Below are positions 17,116 through 25,020 of a stretch of DNA of 64,000 nt, in pieces. The stretch is from assembly GCF_029395535.1 (NCBI RefSeq), contig NZ_CP113920.1, forward strand, positions 124,001 through 188,000, given 5' to 3'. This DNA comes from Bifidobacterium sp. ESL0732 (lineage in GTDB: Bacteria > Actinomycetota > Actinomycetes > Actinomycetales > Bifidobacteriaceae). The translations under genes were made by a program, and so were the position numbers. Every line of letters begins with the position of its first letter. The stretch's first letter is position 1. The notes beneath the pieces are model-generated. The model did no database searches. It saw nothing but the letters and a program-made list of their open reading frames with translations, and was not told the origin of the DNA.

Positions 17116-17217
17116 ACTCCCAATTGTCCCAGCACCCCGCGCCAAGCCTGCTATCGGTGAGCTCGGGTTGCGTTCGTCGGCAGGTGTGTGGGTTCGTCTC
17201 GGAGGGTTGGCAGAGAT

Positions 17218-17386
17218 GCGTTGAAAAGCAGAAAAAGACCGCTGAAATCTGCTTTTCAACGCAATAGCCCAAAGAGATGCGTTCGAAAGCAGATTAACGG
17301 CTACCTAAAGCTGCTTTTTAACGCAGGTACATCGGGACATGCGTCAAAAAGCAGAAAAGGGACCGCCTAAGTCTGCTTTCGGACGC
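17218..17386. repeat. Three-unit tandem hairpin repeat, 61-62-bp period (locus B)
   Basis: Units start at 17218, 17279 and 17341. Each is an inverted repeat: GCGTTGAAAAGCAGA with its perfect complement in unit 1, and diverged arms in units 2 and 3 that still pair around the common AAGCAG/CTGCTTT core. Loops of about 15 nt contain GACCGC or CGGC. Confidence 0.85.
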
Positions 17387-17409
17387 GAAACTTGCTAAAC
17401 AAACCAAGT

Positions 17410-17530
17410 CGGTTGGAAAGCGGTTGGAAAGCGGTTGGAAAGCGGTTGGAAAGCGGTTGGAAAGCGGTTGGAAAGCGGCTGGAAAGCGGCTGGAAAGCGG
17501 CTGGAAAGCGGTTGGAAAGCGGCTGGATGG
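17410..17530. repeat. 11-bp tandem repeat (VNTR-like)
   Basis: Eleven consecutive copies of CGGTTGGAAAG or CGGCTGGAAAG run without a break, the last one degenerate. The order is six TT units, three CT units, one TT, one CT. The array lies 39 bp downstream of the dcd stop codon. Confidence 0.95.
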
Positions 17531-17569
17531 CAGCTCTTGTTCGCTGCTCAGTGCTGCTGAGAGTGCCGT

Positions 17570-18151
17570 TCAGTCCTTGATCTCGGCCTTGTAGAAGTTG
17601 ACGTAGGAACGTGAGGGGGTGGGACCACGCTGGCCCTGATAGTGCGAACCGACGCCGGTGGAGCCATACGGGTGCGCGGCGGGGGAGCTCAGCTCGAAGA
17701 AGCACATCTGCCCGATTTTCATCCCCGGCCACAGTTTCACCGGCAGCGTGCTGACGTTCGAAAGTTCGAGCGTAATGTGGCCTTCAAAGCCGGGGTCTAT
17801 AAAGCCAGCAGTGGAATGGGTCAGAATCCCCAAGCGTCCCAGCGAGCTTTTGCCCTCGAGACGTGCGGCCATGGTGCCGTCAAGCTTGACATACTCCCAA
17901 GTGGAAGCCAAGGCGAATTCGCCGGGGTGCATGATCCACGGTTCGTCGGGGCCGACCTCAAACTGTTCGGTCAGGTCGCCCTGATTTTCCGCCGGATCGA
18001 CGTAAGTGTAGGCGTGATTATTGAACAGCCTGAAATACCGGTCGAGCCGCACGTCGATGGAGGCGGGCTGCACCATTTCGGGCGTCCACGGGTCCAGCGA
18101 GATATGGCCGTCGGCCTGGGCGGCGAGGATGTCGCGATCGGACAGCAGCAT
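17570..18151 (-). CDS. dcd: dCTP deaminase
   Basis: The protein has 193 residues, normal for Dcd. It begins [17 protein letters not shown] and shows the family motifs [26 protein letters not shown] (catalytic-loop region), [20 protein letters not shown] (conserved Glu and nucleotide-binding residues) and [14 protein letters not shown]. The enzyme deaminates dCTP towards dUTP or, in the bifunctional actinobacterial type, directly to dUMP; the sequence alone does not settle which. ATG 18149-18151 is chosen because GGAGGAA lies just upstream. The gene is single. Confidence 0.93.
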   Translation of the reverse strand: MLLSDRDILAAQADGHISLDPWTPEMVQPASIDVRLDRYFRLFNNHAYTYVDPAENQGDLTEQFEVGPDEPWIMHPGEFALASTWEYVKLDGTMAARLEGKSSLGRLGILTHSTAGFIDPGFEGHITLELSNVSTLPVKLWPGMKIGQMCFFELSSPAAHPYGSTGVGSHYQGQRGPTPSRSYVNFYKAEIKD

Positions 18152-18387
18152 AGGTTCCTCCAGATGTCGGTTTGCCTGCCAGCGTTTGGTGCGACGCGGT
18201 CTGAAAGAAAACATCGCGCCGAGCTCACACGGCAATGGCTTATTCTGCTATAAGTGTAGACGTTGCGGCGGTCTGACATCCGCGAGCGTTGGCAGACTGC
18301 CGCATTTTTCCTCGAAATCGGCCATCAAAACCTAAAAATAGGCAAAAATAGCCTAAATTTTCAGCTAATTCTCAGCTAATCCGATTC

Positions 18388-18416
18388 TTGCACCAAGGAT
18401 TGTGTAGTTATATAAG
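18388..18416 (+). promoter_or_regulatory. Promoter of the candidate small RNA
   Basis: TTGCAC (18388-18393) and TATAAG (18411-18416) are 17 bp apart. An imperfect inverted repeat AAAATAGGC-GCCTAAATTTT lies upstream near 18335-18361, with two TCAGCTAAT copies next to it. Confidence 0.6.
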
Positions 18417-18420
18417 AACT

Positions 18421-18534
18421 GTCAGCAAGAGCTGACCGGTAATCTTGAGGTTTGGATTTTCCGATAATTGAACCCTTTCTTCTTCTCTCTTCTCTTCCCC
18501 GGTGCGTTCCTAGCACCGGGGTTTCTCTTTTCTT
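18421..18534 (+). ncRNA. Candidate small RNA with C/U-rich tract
   Basis: A consensus-spaced promoter is followed by about 110 nt that end in a strong intrinsic terminator. The inferred transcript begins with hairpin GTCAGC-AAGA-GCTGAC (18421-18436), continues through an A/T-rich middle, then a single-stranded pyrimidine run of about 25 nt (UUCUUCUCUCUUCUCUUCC) at 18475-18499, and closes with CCCCGGTGC-GCACCGGGG (18497-18521) and a T-rich tail. No ORF of note lies inside. C/U-rich loops in bacterial sRNAs often pair with Shine-Dalgarno sequences, so a regulator of translation is plausible. A leader for the gene at 18778 is the alternative. I recognise no Rfam family. Confidence 0.55.
18497..18534 (+). 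terminator. Strong intrinsic terminator of the candidate sRNA
   Basis: A 9-bp G/C-rich perfect stem, CCCCGGTGC with GCACCGGGG and a 7-nt loop, is followed by TTTCTCTTTTCTT. Confidence 0.9.
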
Positions 18535-18777
18535 CTACGTCTTTGAGTTCTCAGCCGCGTGTGGGTCGCTTCGCAATCTGACGACATCCCGTTGACGGCG
18601 TTCAGTTATAAACCACCTATGCTGTGGCCTATAACCGGTCACATCAGATATGCCGTTTTCCGGCATCTATGCGAGGTAGACTAAAGTCAATGGTTCGTTT
18701 CGCAAGCGGATTTGTGAGGTATTTGTTATAGGTCCGCTGTCCGGAATCGCTGGCCATATATTTATTTATATTGCAAA

Positions 18778-19476
18778 ATGGATTCGTCAGACGGGACAAA
18801 GCGTATGAAAGAGGATTCCGACCACCATGGCAATCAGACCGGTTCTCCACGCCCGCAGGCCCGAAATGACTCTCAACCGAATAATGCGCGTATATACAAC
18901 GTCAATGACTTGCGCCGTCAAAGTCCAGAGGCGCAGCGCATGGTCCGACGCCACAAGTCGTTTGTCGTCAGCGCGATAGTGGTCATCGTCGTTGTTGCTC
19001 TGATCGCCGTGGCGCTAGTCGTCTCACTCCAAACGCTTAAGCGTAATACAAATTCCGCTGCCGGTAATAATCCCGATATCAGCGTGCTCAAGGGCAAAAC
19101 CAAGGCTCCTGAGGGAGATCCCGCTCAAATGAAGCAGAGCATCGAAAAAGTCGCCGGAACCTGTTCAAAAGGTTGGATGGATGTCGATGTTTCGGGTGAG
19201 TTGGCAGGTGCCTCCGCTGCGTCATTCTGCGCCTCGACGCAAGTTGCGTTCATCACGTTCCAGACGAAGGCAGCGGCTTCTATGGACGGCGACATGGTGC
19301 GCTCGCAGGCGCACAACCTCATCAGCCAATATGCCGGCAGTAAAGTGGACGAGAAAAACCTGCGGATTTTGAGCAATGACTTGTGGATGGCCGTTGGCAA
19401 CGCGAAGGCGATGAAGGCCTTGCAGCAGCAGTGGGGCGGCAAGCTCGAACCGATTGAATCAAGTTCTGAGCAGTAG
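18778..19476 (+). CDS. Single-pass membrane protein of unknown function
   Basis: The protein has 232 residues (223 if it starts at ATG 18805). A hydrophilic N-terminus of about 65 residues, rich in Asn, Gln and Arg, precedes one transmembrane helix (FVVSAIVVIVVVALIAVALV). The remaining 140 residues should be extracytoplasmic. They contain two cysteines (TCSKGWMD and SFCAST), possibly a disulfide, and a fold that might bind peptides or lipids. I recognise no family. It lies between the sRNA candidate and an alpha/beta hydrolase gene and has no clear ribosome site for either start. Confidence 0.6.
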   Translation: MDSSDGTKRMKEDSDHHGNQTGSPRPQARNDSQPNNARIYNVNDLRRQSPEAQRMVRRHKSFVVSAIVVIVVVALIAVALVVSLQTLKRNTNSAAGNNPDISVLKGKTKAPEGDPAQMKQSIEKVAGTCSKGWMDVDVSGELAGASAASFCASTQVAFITFQTKAAASMDGDMVRSQAHNLISQYAGSKVDEKNLRILSNDLWMAVGNAKAMKALQQQWGGKLEPIESSSEQ

Positions 19477-19643
19477 CTTATATTGCTTTTAGCCGGGCAG
19501 GTGCTCTTCAGAGAGCTTTGCGGGATATTGGATTTCTGTTGAATTCGTTGGATTGGTATTCATCGGTTCCGTACCGCTTTCTCATACCGAATTCCCGGTG
19601 AACATTTGCAGCCGGTGTTGAGCTTAGTGCTTATCATGGGAGT

Positions 19644-20447
19644 ATGAGCGATGAAGCAATGAACAGCGAACATTCCGGTGAATCAGATGGCACGGCAAAC
19701 GGCGGGAATGATTTGATCGGCCGCAAGTCCGACGCCATCCCAGGGCGCTTTGGCGACCCGATGGAGATTTCGCACGTCATCTATTCGCAGGGCGGCGGCA
19801 AGGCGCGTCCGACGCGGCCGATGTTCCTGTGCCTGCACGGCTGGGGTTCGAATGAGCAGGATTTGGCGCAGATGATGCGTTATGTCGCACCCGGCAATGA
19901 TTACGTTTCCCTGCGTGCCCCGCTGGTGCTGCAGGCCGAAGGACCTGGGGAGTTCGGTAGCGGTTCTGGTGCGTATAGCTGGTTCCATGACGGTGTGCCC
20001 ACCGGTGAGGACTTGGACAGGGATATTTTCGCGGCGGCTACGGCCGTCGACAACTGGGTCGGTGAGCATATCGATCCGGAGCGCGAGTTGGTGCCGATCG
20101 GGTTCTCGCAGGGTGCGGCGCTAGCGATTCATCTTTTGCGGGTTCATCCCGAGCGTTACCGCGCGGTCGCGGCGCTTTCCGGTTTTGTCGCCCCCGGTCA
20201 AGTTCCGGGAACGGCTCCGGCCGACGACCGGCTTGCGGATATGGAAAAGCCGGTCTTTTATGGTTACGGTGACCGTGATAATGTCCTGCCGAAGTACGAG
20301 ATTTACGGCGCGACCGCTTGGCTTGAGGAACATACGTGGCTGACGGTGAAGAATTATCACCAGCTCGACCACGCCGTGAGCCCGGCGGAGTTCACGGACC
20401 TCACCCAATGGCTCCTCCTCAACAACATCTCGTCCGGCGTCGTCTGA
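19644..20447 (+). CDS. Alpha/beta hydrolase (phospholipase/carboxylesterase-like)
   Basis: The protein has 267 residues with an N-terminal polar stretch of about 40. The hydrolase core begins at MFLCLHGWGSNEQDL (oxyanion region). The nucleophile elbow is GFSQGAALAI, the acid is likely Asp in GYGDRDNVLP, and the His in QLDHAVSPAE. This is the pattern of the short-chain carboxylesterase/YpfH group, serine esterases acting on small esters; the natural substrate is unknown. TATCAT ends 6 nt before the ATG and GGGAG touches the start codon, so transcription may begin at the start codon itself. Confidence 0.82.
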   Translation: MSDEAMNSEHSGESDGTANGGNDLIGRKSDAIPGRFGDPMEISHVIYSQGGGKARPTRPMFLCLHGWGSNEQDLAQMMRYVAPGNDYVSLRAPLVLQAEGPGEFGSGSGAYSWFHDGVPTGEDLDRDIFAAATAVDNWVGEHIDPERELVPIGFSQGAALAIHLLRVHPERYRAVAALSGFVAPGQVPGTAPADDRLADMEKPVFYGYGDRDNVLPKYEIYGATAWLEEHTWLTVKNYHQLDHAVSPAEFTDLTQWLLLNNISSGVV

Positions 20448-20458
20448 TCTATTACAGT

Positions 20459-20993
20459 TCCGCTTCTGCGTCAACTTGCTGACGCGCTGAGCCGTTAAGC
20501 GGAAAGCCCAGTGGGCTTTCCGTAGGTGAAGAGAGCGCGATGCTCGAGCGCGAAAGAGTGATAAGAGCTCAAGTGGAGTATGTGTTTTCAACACCACAGG
20601 CCCTGTGGGCTCCGCGTAGCCGAAGTGAGCGCGATGTATCGAGTAGCCGAAGTGAGCGCGATGTATCGAGCGCGAAAGAGCGAGTTGTAGGTTTAGAGTG
20701 TAAAGCCAGATTGCCTTTTACACTTATCCCCAGGCATCGACCTGGCGAGCCGTTAAGCGCGAAGCCCTGTGGGCTCCGCGTAGGTGAGCTGAGCACGCCT
20801 TACGCGTGCGAAGGATGCAAGTTGAATGAGGACCTCTTGCACAGTTAGATAACCTCTATAATTCGGCCTCAGCGTCAACTTGCTGAGGCGTTAAGCGCGA
20901 AGCCCTGTGGGCTCCGCGTAGCCGAAGTGAGCACGCTTACGCGTGCGAAGGATGCAGGTCGAAACGGGCGTTCTTCGCACAGTCAGGTGCCGG
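20459..20993. repeat. Array of intergenic repeats with copies of the antiporter gene end
   Basis: No gene fits here. The core GTTAAGCGnGAAGCCCTGTGGGC, or a close variant, occurs at 20494, 20752 and 20890, with a partial copy at 20600. Each is followed by GTAG-GAAGTGAGC and a small hairpin (GCACGC-TTAC-GCGTGC or GCGCGATGTATCGAGCGC). Before three of the copies, the minus strand reads the codons of the antiporter tail again: QQVDAEAEL-stop twice and QVDAWG-stop once. The same core recurs at 54.08 kb. Confidence 0.75.
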
Positions 20994-23072
20994 TTAGAGT
21001 TCAGCTTCCGCATCGACCTGCATCACATACACATTTCGCCTCAAATGCTTCGCCTGATTACGCGAAATTTCCCCGGAATCGAGCATGTCCTGAATGACGC
21101 CGAGCTCGATGGAGTAGCTTTCGTGCTTGACCTCGTCGATCTGCGGAGCGGCCTTCGCTGCGGCCGCGACGTCCTTGCGGCTTCGCAGCTCGGCTCGCGC
21201 GCGTCGGTAGTCGCGCAGCAGCAGCGTGCAGTATTCGGATTTATAGGTACCGCTGCGCATTTCCTTGTAAAGCCGGTTGATGACGTGATCGATGGCGTCG
21301 ATTTGGGTTGCTCTCAGATAGTAGTAAATTTCATTCTCATTGAGCATCGGGGCGGTTCGGCGGAACTTGTTGTTTGCCCGCCTTGCAAATGTCGTGATTT
21401 GACGCCGCAGCGCATGCACGCGCCCGCGAATCTGCGAGACCGCGCGATGGTGGGTTTTCTTGTCGGCCGTATGCCGCAGCGTGTTCATGATCTGGTCCAT
21501 CATGCGCTCGCAGGCCTCGATCTGCAGCTGACGATTGTGCTCGTTCATCTGCGTATCGGCCTGGGTGTTCGCAAGGCGGTCGCGTACGTAATCCTTTTCC
21601 CAATGCAGTGCGTCGATCTGCAAGGTCTCGAATTCCTCGACATTGAATCCGCCGATGCGTTGGCGCAGGCGGGTGATGCGGTTGTTGTAGGAGTCGATGA
21701 CCGGCAGAATCACGCGACGGTTGTCGTCGGTGACGCGGTTTGAAAGTTCCTGTATGGTGCGCGTGAGTTCTTCGATGGTGATTTCGATGAGTTTTTCGGA
21801 TTCGTCGGCATCGTCTTTGGCGGGTGCGAGCAGCGGCAGCATGAAGTTGGCCAGCAGCAGGGTCAGGACGATAACTCCGGAGGCTATGAAAATCAGTTCG
21901 TTGCGCATCGGGAAGGCAGCGCCGGACGCGACGGTGTAGGGGATAGTGAACATCAACGCGAGGGTAATGGTGCCCTTCGGCCCGCCGAAGGTCATTACCG
22001 CCGAATCTCGCAGCGAGCGGGCTTTCAGAGTGACTCGTTTGCCGGTTTCGCGGTCGCGCGTGGGTGCCGCGATGAGCCAGACCCAGAGGAACCGGATGGC
22101 GATGGCGACGACGGTGACCAGCAGAATAATGCTGACCAAAGCGGTATTGCTGACATTGTGATCGTCCCAGCTGGCCCGCATGGCTCCCGGCAGCTGCATG
22201 CCGAGCAGGATGAACACGGTGCCGTTCAGGACGAACGAGAGTACGGTCCACACGCTGTTCGAGACGATATTGGTGCGGGCGACGTTTGGCCCGCCGATGC
22301 CGTTGCGGTCGAAATGGACAGTCAAACCGAAGGCGACCACGGCGAGGATGCCGGAAATATGGAGTTCTTCAGCCCCAAGGAAGACGAGGAACGGCAGGAA
22401 CAGTTCCATCAAGATTCGTGTGGTCATCGTTTCCCAGCCAAGTTGCCGGGCCAGGGTAAAGATCCAGTTGGCGATGAAGCCCGCCACGATGCCGATGATG
22501 ATTCCGCCGAAGAACGAGAGTAGGAAATCTTTTGTGGCGCTCGCCATCGAGAAGGAGCCGGTGACTGCGGCCAGAATCGAGAACTGGAAGCCGATAACGC
22601 CGGAAGCGTCGTTGAACAGCGATTCGCCGGTCAATATGCCGGATTGTTCCTTAGTAAACGAGGCTTCGCTGGAAAGTGAGGACACGGCCACCGCGTCGGT
22701 CGGTCCGAGCGCTGCGCCCAACGCGAACGCCGCCGCCAGCGGGATGACCGGCCACACCGCGTGCAGCATGAATCCCACGACGGCCATGGTTCCCAGCGCT
22801 AGGCCAATGGCCATGGGCAGAGAGAATTTCAACGTTTTGAAGAGCATTCGCTTGTCGATTTCGTGAGCCTCGACGTAGAGCAGCGGTGCGATAAACAGAA
22901 CCATGAACAGTTCAGGGTCAAGTTTGACGTGCGGGAACGCAGGCAGGAAGGCGAGGGCGACACCCAGCGCAATCTGGACAAGTGGGGTCGATATTCGCGG
23001 AATGAACCGGCTGATGAATGATGAGAGGACGACGGCCCCCAGAATGCAGAGGATCAGCTCGAAAATTGCCAC
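20994..23072 (-). CDS. Na+/H+ antiporter, CPA1 family
   Basis: The protein has 692 residues from a GTG at 23070-23072, preceded by AAGGAA at 9 nt. Starting here gives the family N-terminus AIFELILCILGAVVLSS; an ATG 24 codons upstream adds a basic segment. About twelve membrane segments cover residues 1-430. CPA1 motifs are GAALGPTDAVAVSSLS and GESLFNDASGVIGF, where the ND pair carries the transported ion. The remaining 260 residues are soluble, Arg- and Gln-rich and probably coiled. The role is pH or sodium homeostasis. The gene is divergent from tadA. Short copies of its last codons are repeated downstream. Confidence 0.88.
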   Translation of the reverse strand: MAIFELILCILGAVVLSSFISRFIPRISTPLVQIALGVALAFLPAFPHVKLDPELFMVLFIAPLLYVEAHEIDKRMLFKTLKFSLPMAIGLALGTMAVVGFMLHAVWPVIPLAAAFALGAALGPTDAVAVSSLSSEASFTKEQSGILTGESLFNDASGVIGFQFSILAAVTGSFSMASATKDFLLSFFGGIIIGIVAGFIANWIFTLARQLGWETMTTRILMELFLPFLVFLGAEELHISGILAVVAFGLTVHFDRNGIGGPNVARTNIVSNSVWTVLSFVLNGTVFILLGMQLPGAMRASWDDHNVSNTALVSIILLVTVVAIAIRFLWVWLIAAPTRDRETGKRVTLKARSLRDSAVMTFGGPKGTITLALMFTIPYTVASGAAFPMRNELIFIASGVIVLTLLLANFMLPLLAPAKDDADESEKLIEITIEELTRTIQELSNRVTDDNRRVILPVIDSYNNRITRLRQRIGGFNVEEFETLQIDALHWEKDYVRDRLANTQADTQMNEHNRQLQIEACERMMDQIMNTLRHTADKKTHHRAVSQIRGRVHALRRQITTFARRANNKFRRTAPMLNENEIYYYLRATQIDAIDHVINRLYKEMRSGTYKSEYCTLLLRDYRRARAELRSRKDVAAAAKAAPQIDEVKHESYSIELGVIQDMLDSGEISRNQAKHLRRNVYVMQVDAEAEL

Positions 23073-23221
23073 GGATTTCGATTCCTTTCTTGTAGGCTTC
23101 TTTGCGTTTTGCTTGTATTCAGTTGTTCGGACATATTCGGACACTATCTCTATTCACTATATCGAATCGGTATTTCGACATTATGCCTCAAGCTTTGCGG
23201 ATAGCTTTTAGACTAGAAATT

Positions 23222-23773
23222 ATGGATTCTGCGAGTATGCGAAGTGCGATGGGCGAGGCCCTTGAGTTGGCGCGGGAGGCTGCGAACGCTGGGGAAGTTC
23301 CGGTAGGTGCGGTCGTGCTCGATGCTGATGGCAAGATTATCGGCCGCGGCTGCAATCGGCGTGAGACCGATGGCGATCCGCTTGCCCACGCCGAGGTGAT
23401 GGCGATGCGGGAGGCCGTGAAATCGCGAAACAACCTTCAGCAGGCGTGCGAAGCTGGCAATACAGTCATCTCTCGAAACAGCGGCAATTCACTAAAGCTG
23501 CCAAATGCTTGGAATCTCGCCGAATGCACCTTGGTGGTCACGCTTGAACCGTGCCCGATGTGCGCTGGAGCTGTATTGCAAACTCATATTGGTCGCATCG
23601 TCTTCGGTGCGTGGGACGCAAAACTCGGCGCATGCGGTTCGGTCTGGGATATTCCTCGTGACCCGCACGTAGGCAGCCGTCCCGAAGTCATTGGCGGTGT
23701 GCGCGAACAGGAATGTGCGGATTTGTTGGCGAAGTTTTTCGCGGGGAAGCGTTCAGCGAGCGGCTGTAAATGA
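23222..23773 (+). CDS. tadA: tRNA-specific adenosine-34 deaminase
   Basis: The protein has 183 residues. The zinc deaminase motifs are PLAHAEVMAMREA (metal His and catalytic Glu) and EPCPMCAGAVLQ (two metal Cys). TadA converts A34 to inosine in tRNA-Arg(ACG) so that it can read CGN codons. A poorly conserved stretch of about 30 residues separates the two motifs. Residues after the second motif (VFGAWDAKLGACGSVWDI) fit the family. Start ATG 23222 matches the conserved N-terminus; TAGACT ends 7 nt before it, so the mRNA may be leaderless. The gene is divergent from the antiporter gene. Confidence 0.9.
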   Translation: MDSASMRSAMGEALELAREAANAGEVPVGAVVLDADGKIIGRGCNRRETDGDPLAHAEVMAMREAVKSRNNLQQACEAGNTVISRNSGNSLKLPNAWNLAECTLVVTLEPCPMCAGAVLQTHIGRIVFGAWDAKLGACGSVWDIPRDPHVGSRPEVIGGVREQECADLLAKFFAGKRSASGCK

Positions 23774-23879
23774 ACGTTTTCTAGCATCTTCATAACGTTA
23801 TGCCGGAAACTGCTCACTAGAGTCGTGTAAATGGCCGTTTTCTTGCTTTTCTTGACGTGAGTGCTAGAAAACGGCCGCT
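23771..23879. repeat. Two-unit tandem hairpin repeat, 61-bp period (locus D)
   Basis: TTTTCTAGCA (23777) and TTTTCTTGCT (23838) are 61 bp apart. The second unit forms a near-perfect hairpin, ATGGCCGTTTTCTTGC against its partner ending in AAAACGGCC at 23875. The sequence is close to that of locus C at 55.9 kb. It may also end transcription of tadA. Confidence 0.75.
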
Positions 23880-23904
23880 GAATCTTTTGGTTCTTGCTCA
23901 ACGC

Positions 23905-24885
23905 TTATTTGCGCGGCAACTTCGGCCCGATGCCGGGCGTAATCTTCAGTGCCGTCCAAGCGGAACGCAACAGGATGATAAAGAGGTAGGCCGCGAGCAG
24001 GTACGAGCCCACTTTCGCCGAGACGAACGCGGCGATCCAAGCCCCCAGCGGCGTGCCACAAGCCGCTGCGATGCCAATGATCAGGCCGTTCTTGAGATGT
24101 ACCAGCCCGCGTTTCCAGTTGGCGATGGTGCCGGTGATGGCACTGGGGAACATAGCCAGCAGCGAGGTACCGCGTGCGATCAAATCGCTTGCACCGAAGA
24201 AAAGCGAAAGCGCCGGCACGGTGACGGCCCCGCCGCCAATGCCAAGCAGCGCCGAAAGCATGCCGATGAGCACGCCAAGCAGCACGAGCAGAATGCCTTT
24301 GGCCACGGTCAAGTGGATGCTGGAGTTGCGCGAGGGCGTCAATACCAGCTGGCTGACCACAACGAACGCCAGGAACGCCACGAAGAACCAGCGCAGGAAC
24401 ACTTCGGAAAGCCGGGAAAGCAGCCAGCTGCCGATTTGTGAGCCGATAATCGTGCCGACCACCATCAGGATTGCCGCGATCCAATCGACGTGCCCGCTCA
24501 TTGCGTAGGAAATCACGCCGGAAATCGAAAGCGGAATAATCGCTGCAAGCGAGGTAGCTGCCGCGTGCCGTTGTGTCATTCCCAGCCACACGAGCGCCGG
24601 CACAATAATCGAGCCGCCGCCGATGCCGAAAAGCCCTGAAAAGAAGCCTGCAATCAAACCAACCGCAATCATAATAACGATCTGCTGCACCGGACCGCGC
24701 GTAACGGGCGTTTCTTCCGGGACGCTCTCTTCAGTACTTTCCTCGACTTTCGCAGTTGCTTTGCCCTTGCTCGCAGTTGCCGATTCCTGATGGCTCTGCT
24801 CATTCCGGTTCTCGTGCGTTTCCTGGGTTCCCGAATTTTCCTGCGATTCATGCGTTTGCCGAGTATCCGCTGATTGTTCCCTCAT
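23905..24885 (-). CDS. TauE/SafE family membrane exporter or permease
   Basis: The protein has 326 residues. A polar N-terminal extension of about 65 residues rich in Glu, Ser, Thr and Gln comes first, then about eight membrane segments. The duplicated family motif is visible twice: GIGGGSIIVPALVWLG near residue 90 and GIGGGAVTVPALSLFFG near 225, reflecting the inverted-repeat fold. TauE/SafE proteins move sulfite, sulfoacetate or other small organic anions; the substrate here is unknown. The long acidic extension is unusual. The gene stands alone, downstream of asnB and separated from it by a terminator. Confidence 0.82.
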   Translation of the reverse strand: MREQSADTRQTHESQENSGTQETHENRNEQSHQESATASKGKATAKVEESTEESVPEETPVTRGPVQQIVIMIAVGLIAGFFSGLFGIGGGSIIVPALVWLGMTQRHAAATSLAAIIPLSISGVISYAMSGHVDWIAAILMVVGTIIGSQIGSWLLSRLSEVFLRWFFVAFLAFVVVSQLVLTPSRNSSIHLTVAKGILLVLLGVLIGMLSALLGIGGGAVTVPALSLFFGASDLIARGTSLLAMFPSAITGTIANWKRGLVHLKNGLIIGIAAACGTPLGAWIAAFVSAKVGSYLLAAYLFIILLRSAWTALKITPGIGPKLPRK

Positions 24886-24954
24886 ATCTGCCTCTTCACG
24901 TTCGAGTGTTGTGTGATATCCGCACCGTTACTCCGTTATAGGGGTAATAATAAT

Positions 24955-25001
24955 TGGAAAACAAAAATTTCCCATATTCAGGTTAAGAATATGGGAAATT
25001 T
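24955..25001 (-). terminator. Terminator of asnB
   Basis: AAATTTCCCATATTC (24965-24979) pairs perfectly with 24987-25001 around a 7-nt loop. Reading on the minus strand a T-rich tract follows. Confidence 0.88.
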
Positions 25002-25020
25002 CGTTGATACCGGTATCCGT

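Noticed and set aside
20121..20597. 158-codon minus-strand frame
   Set aside because: It is a shadow of the alpha/beta hydrolase gene that runs on into the repeat array.
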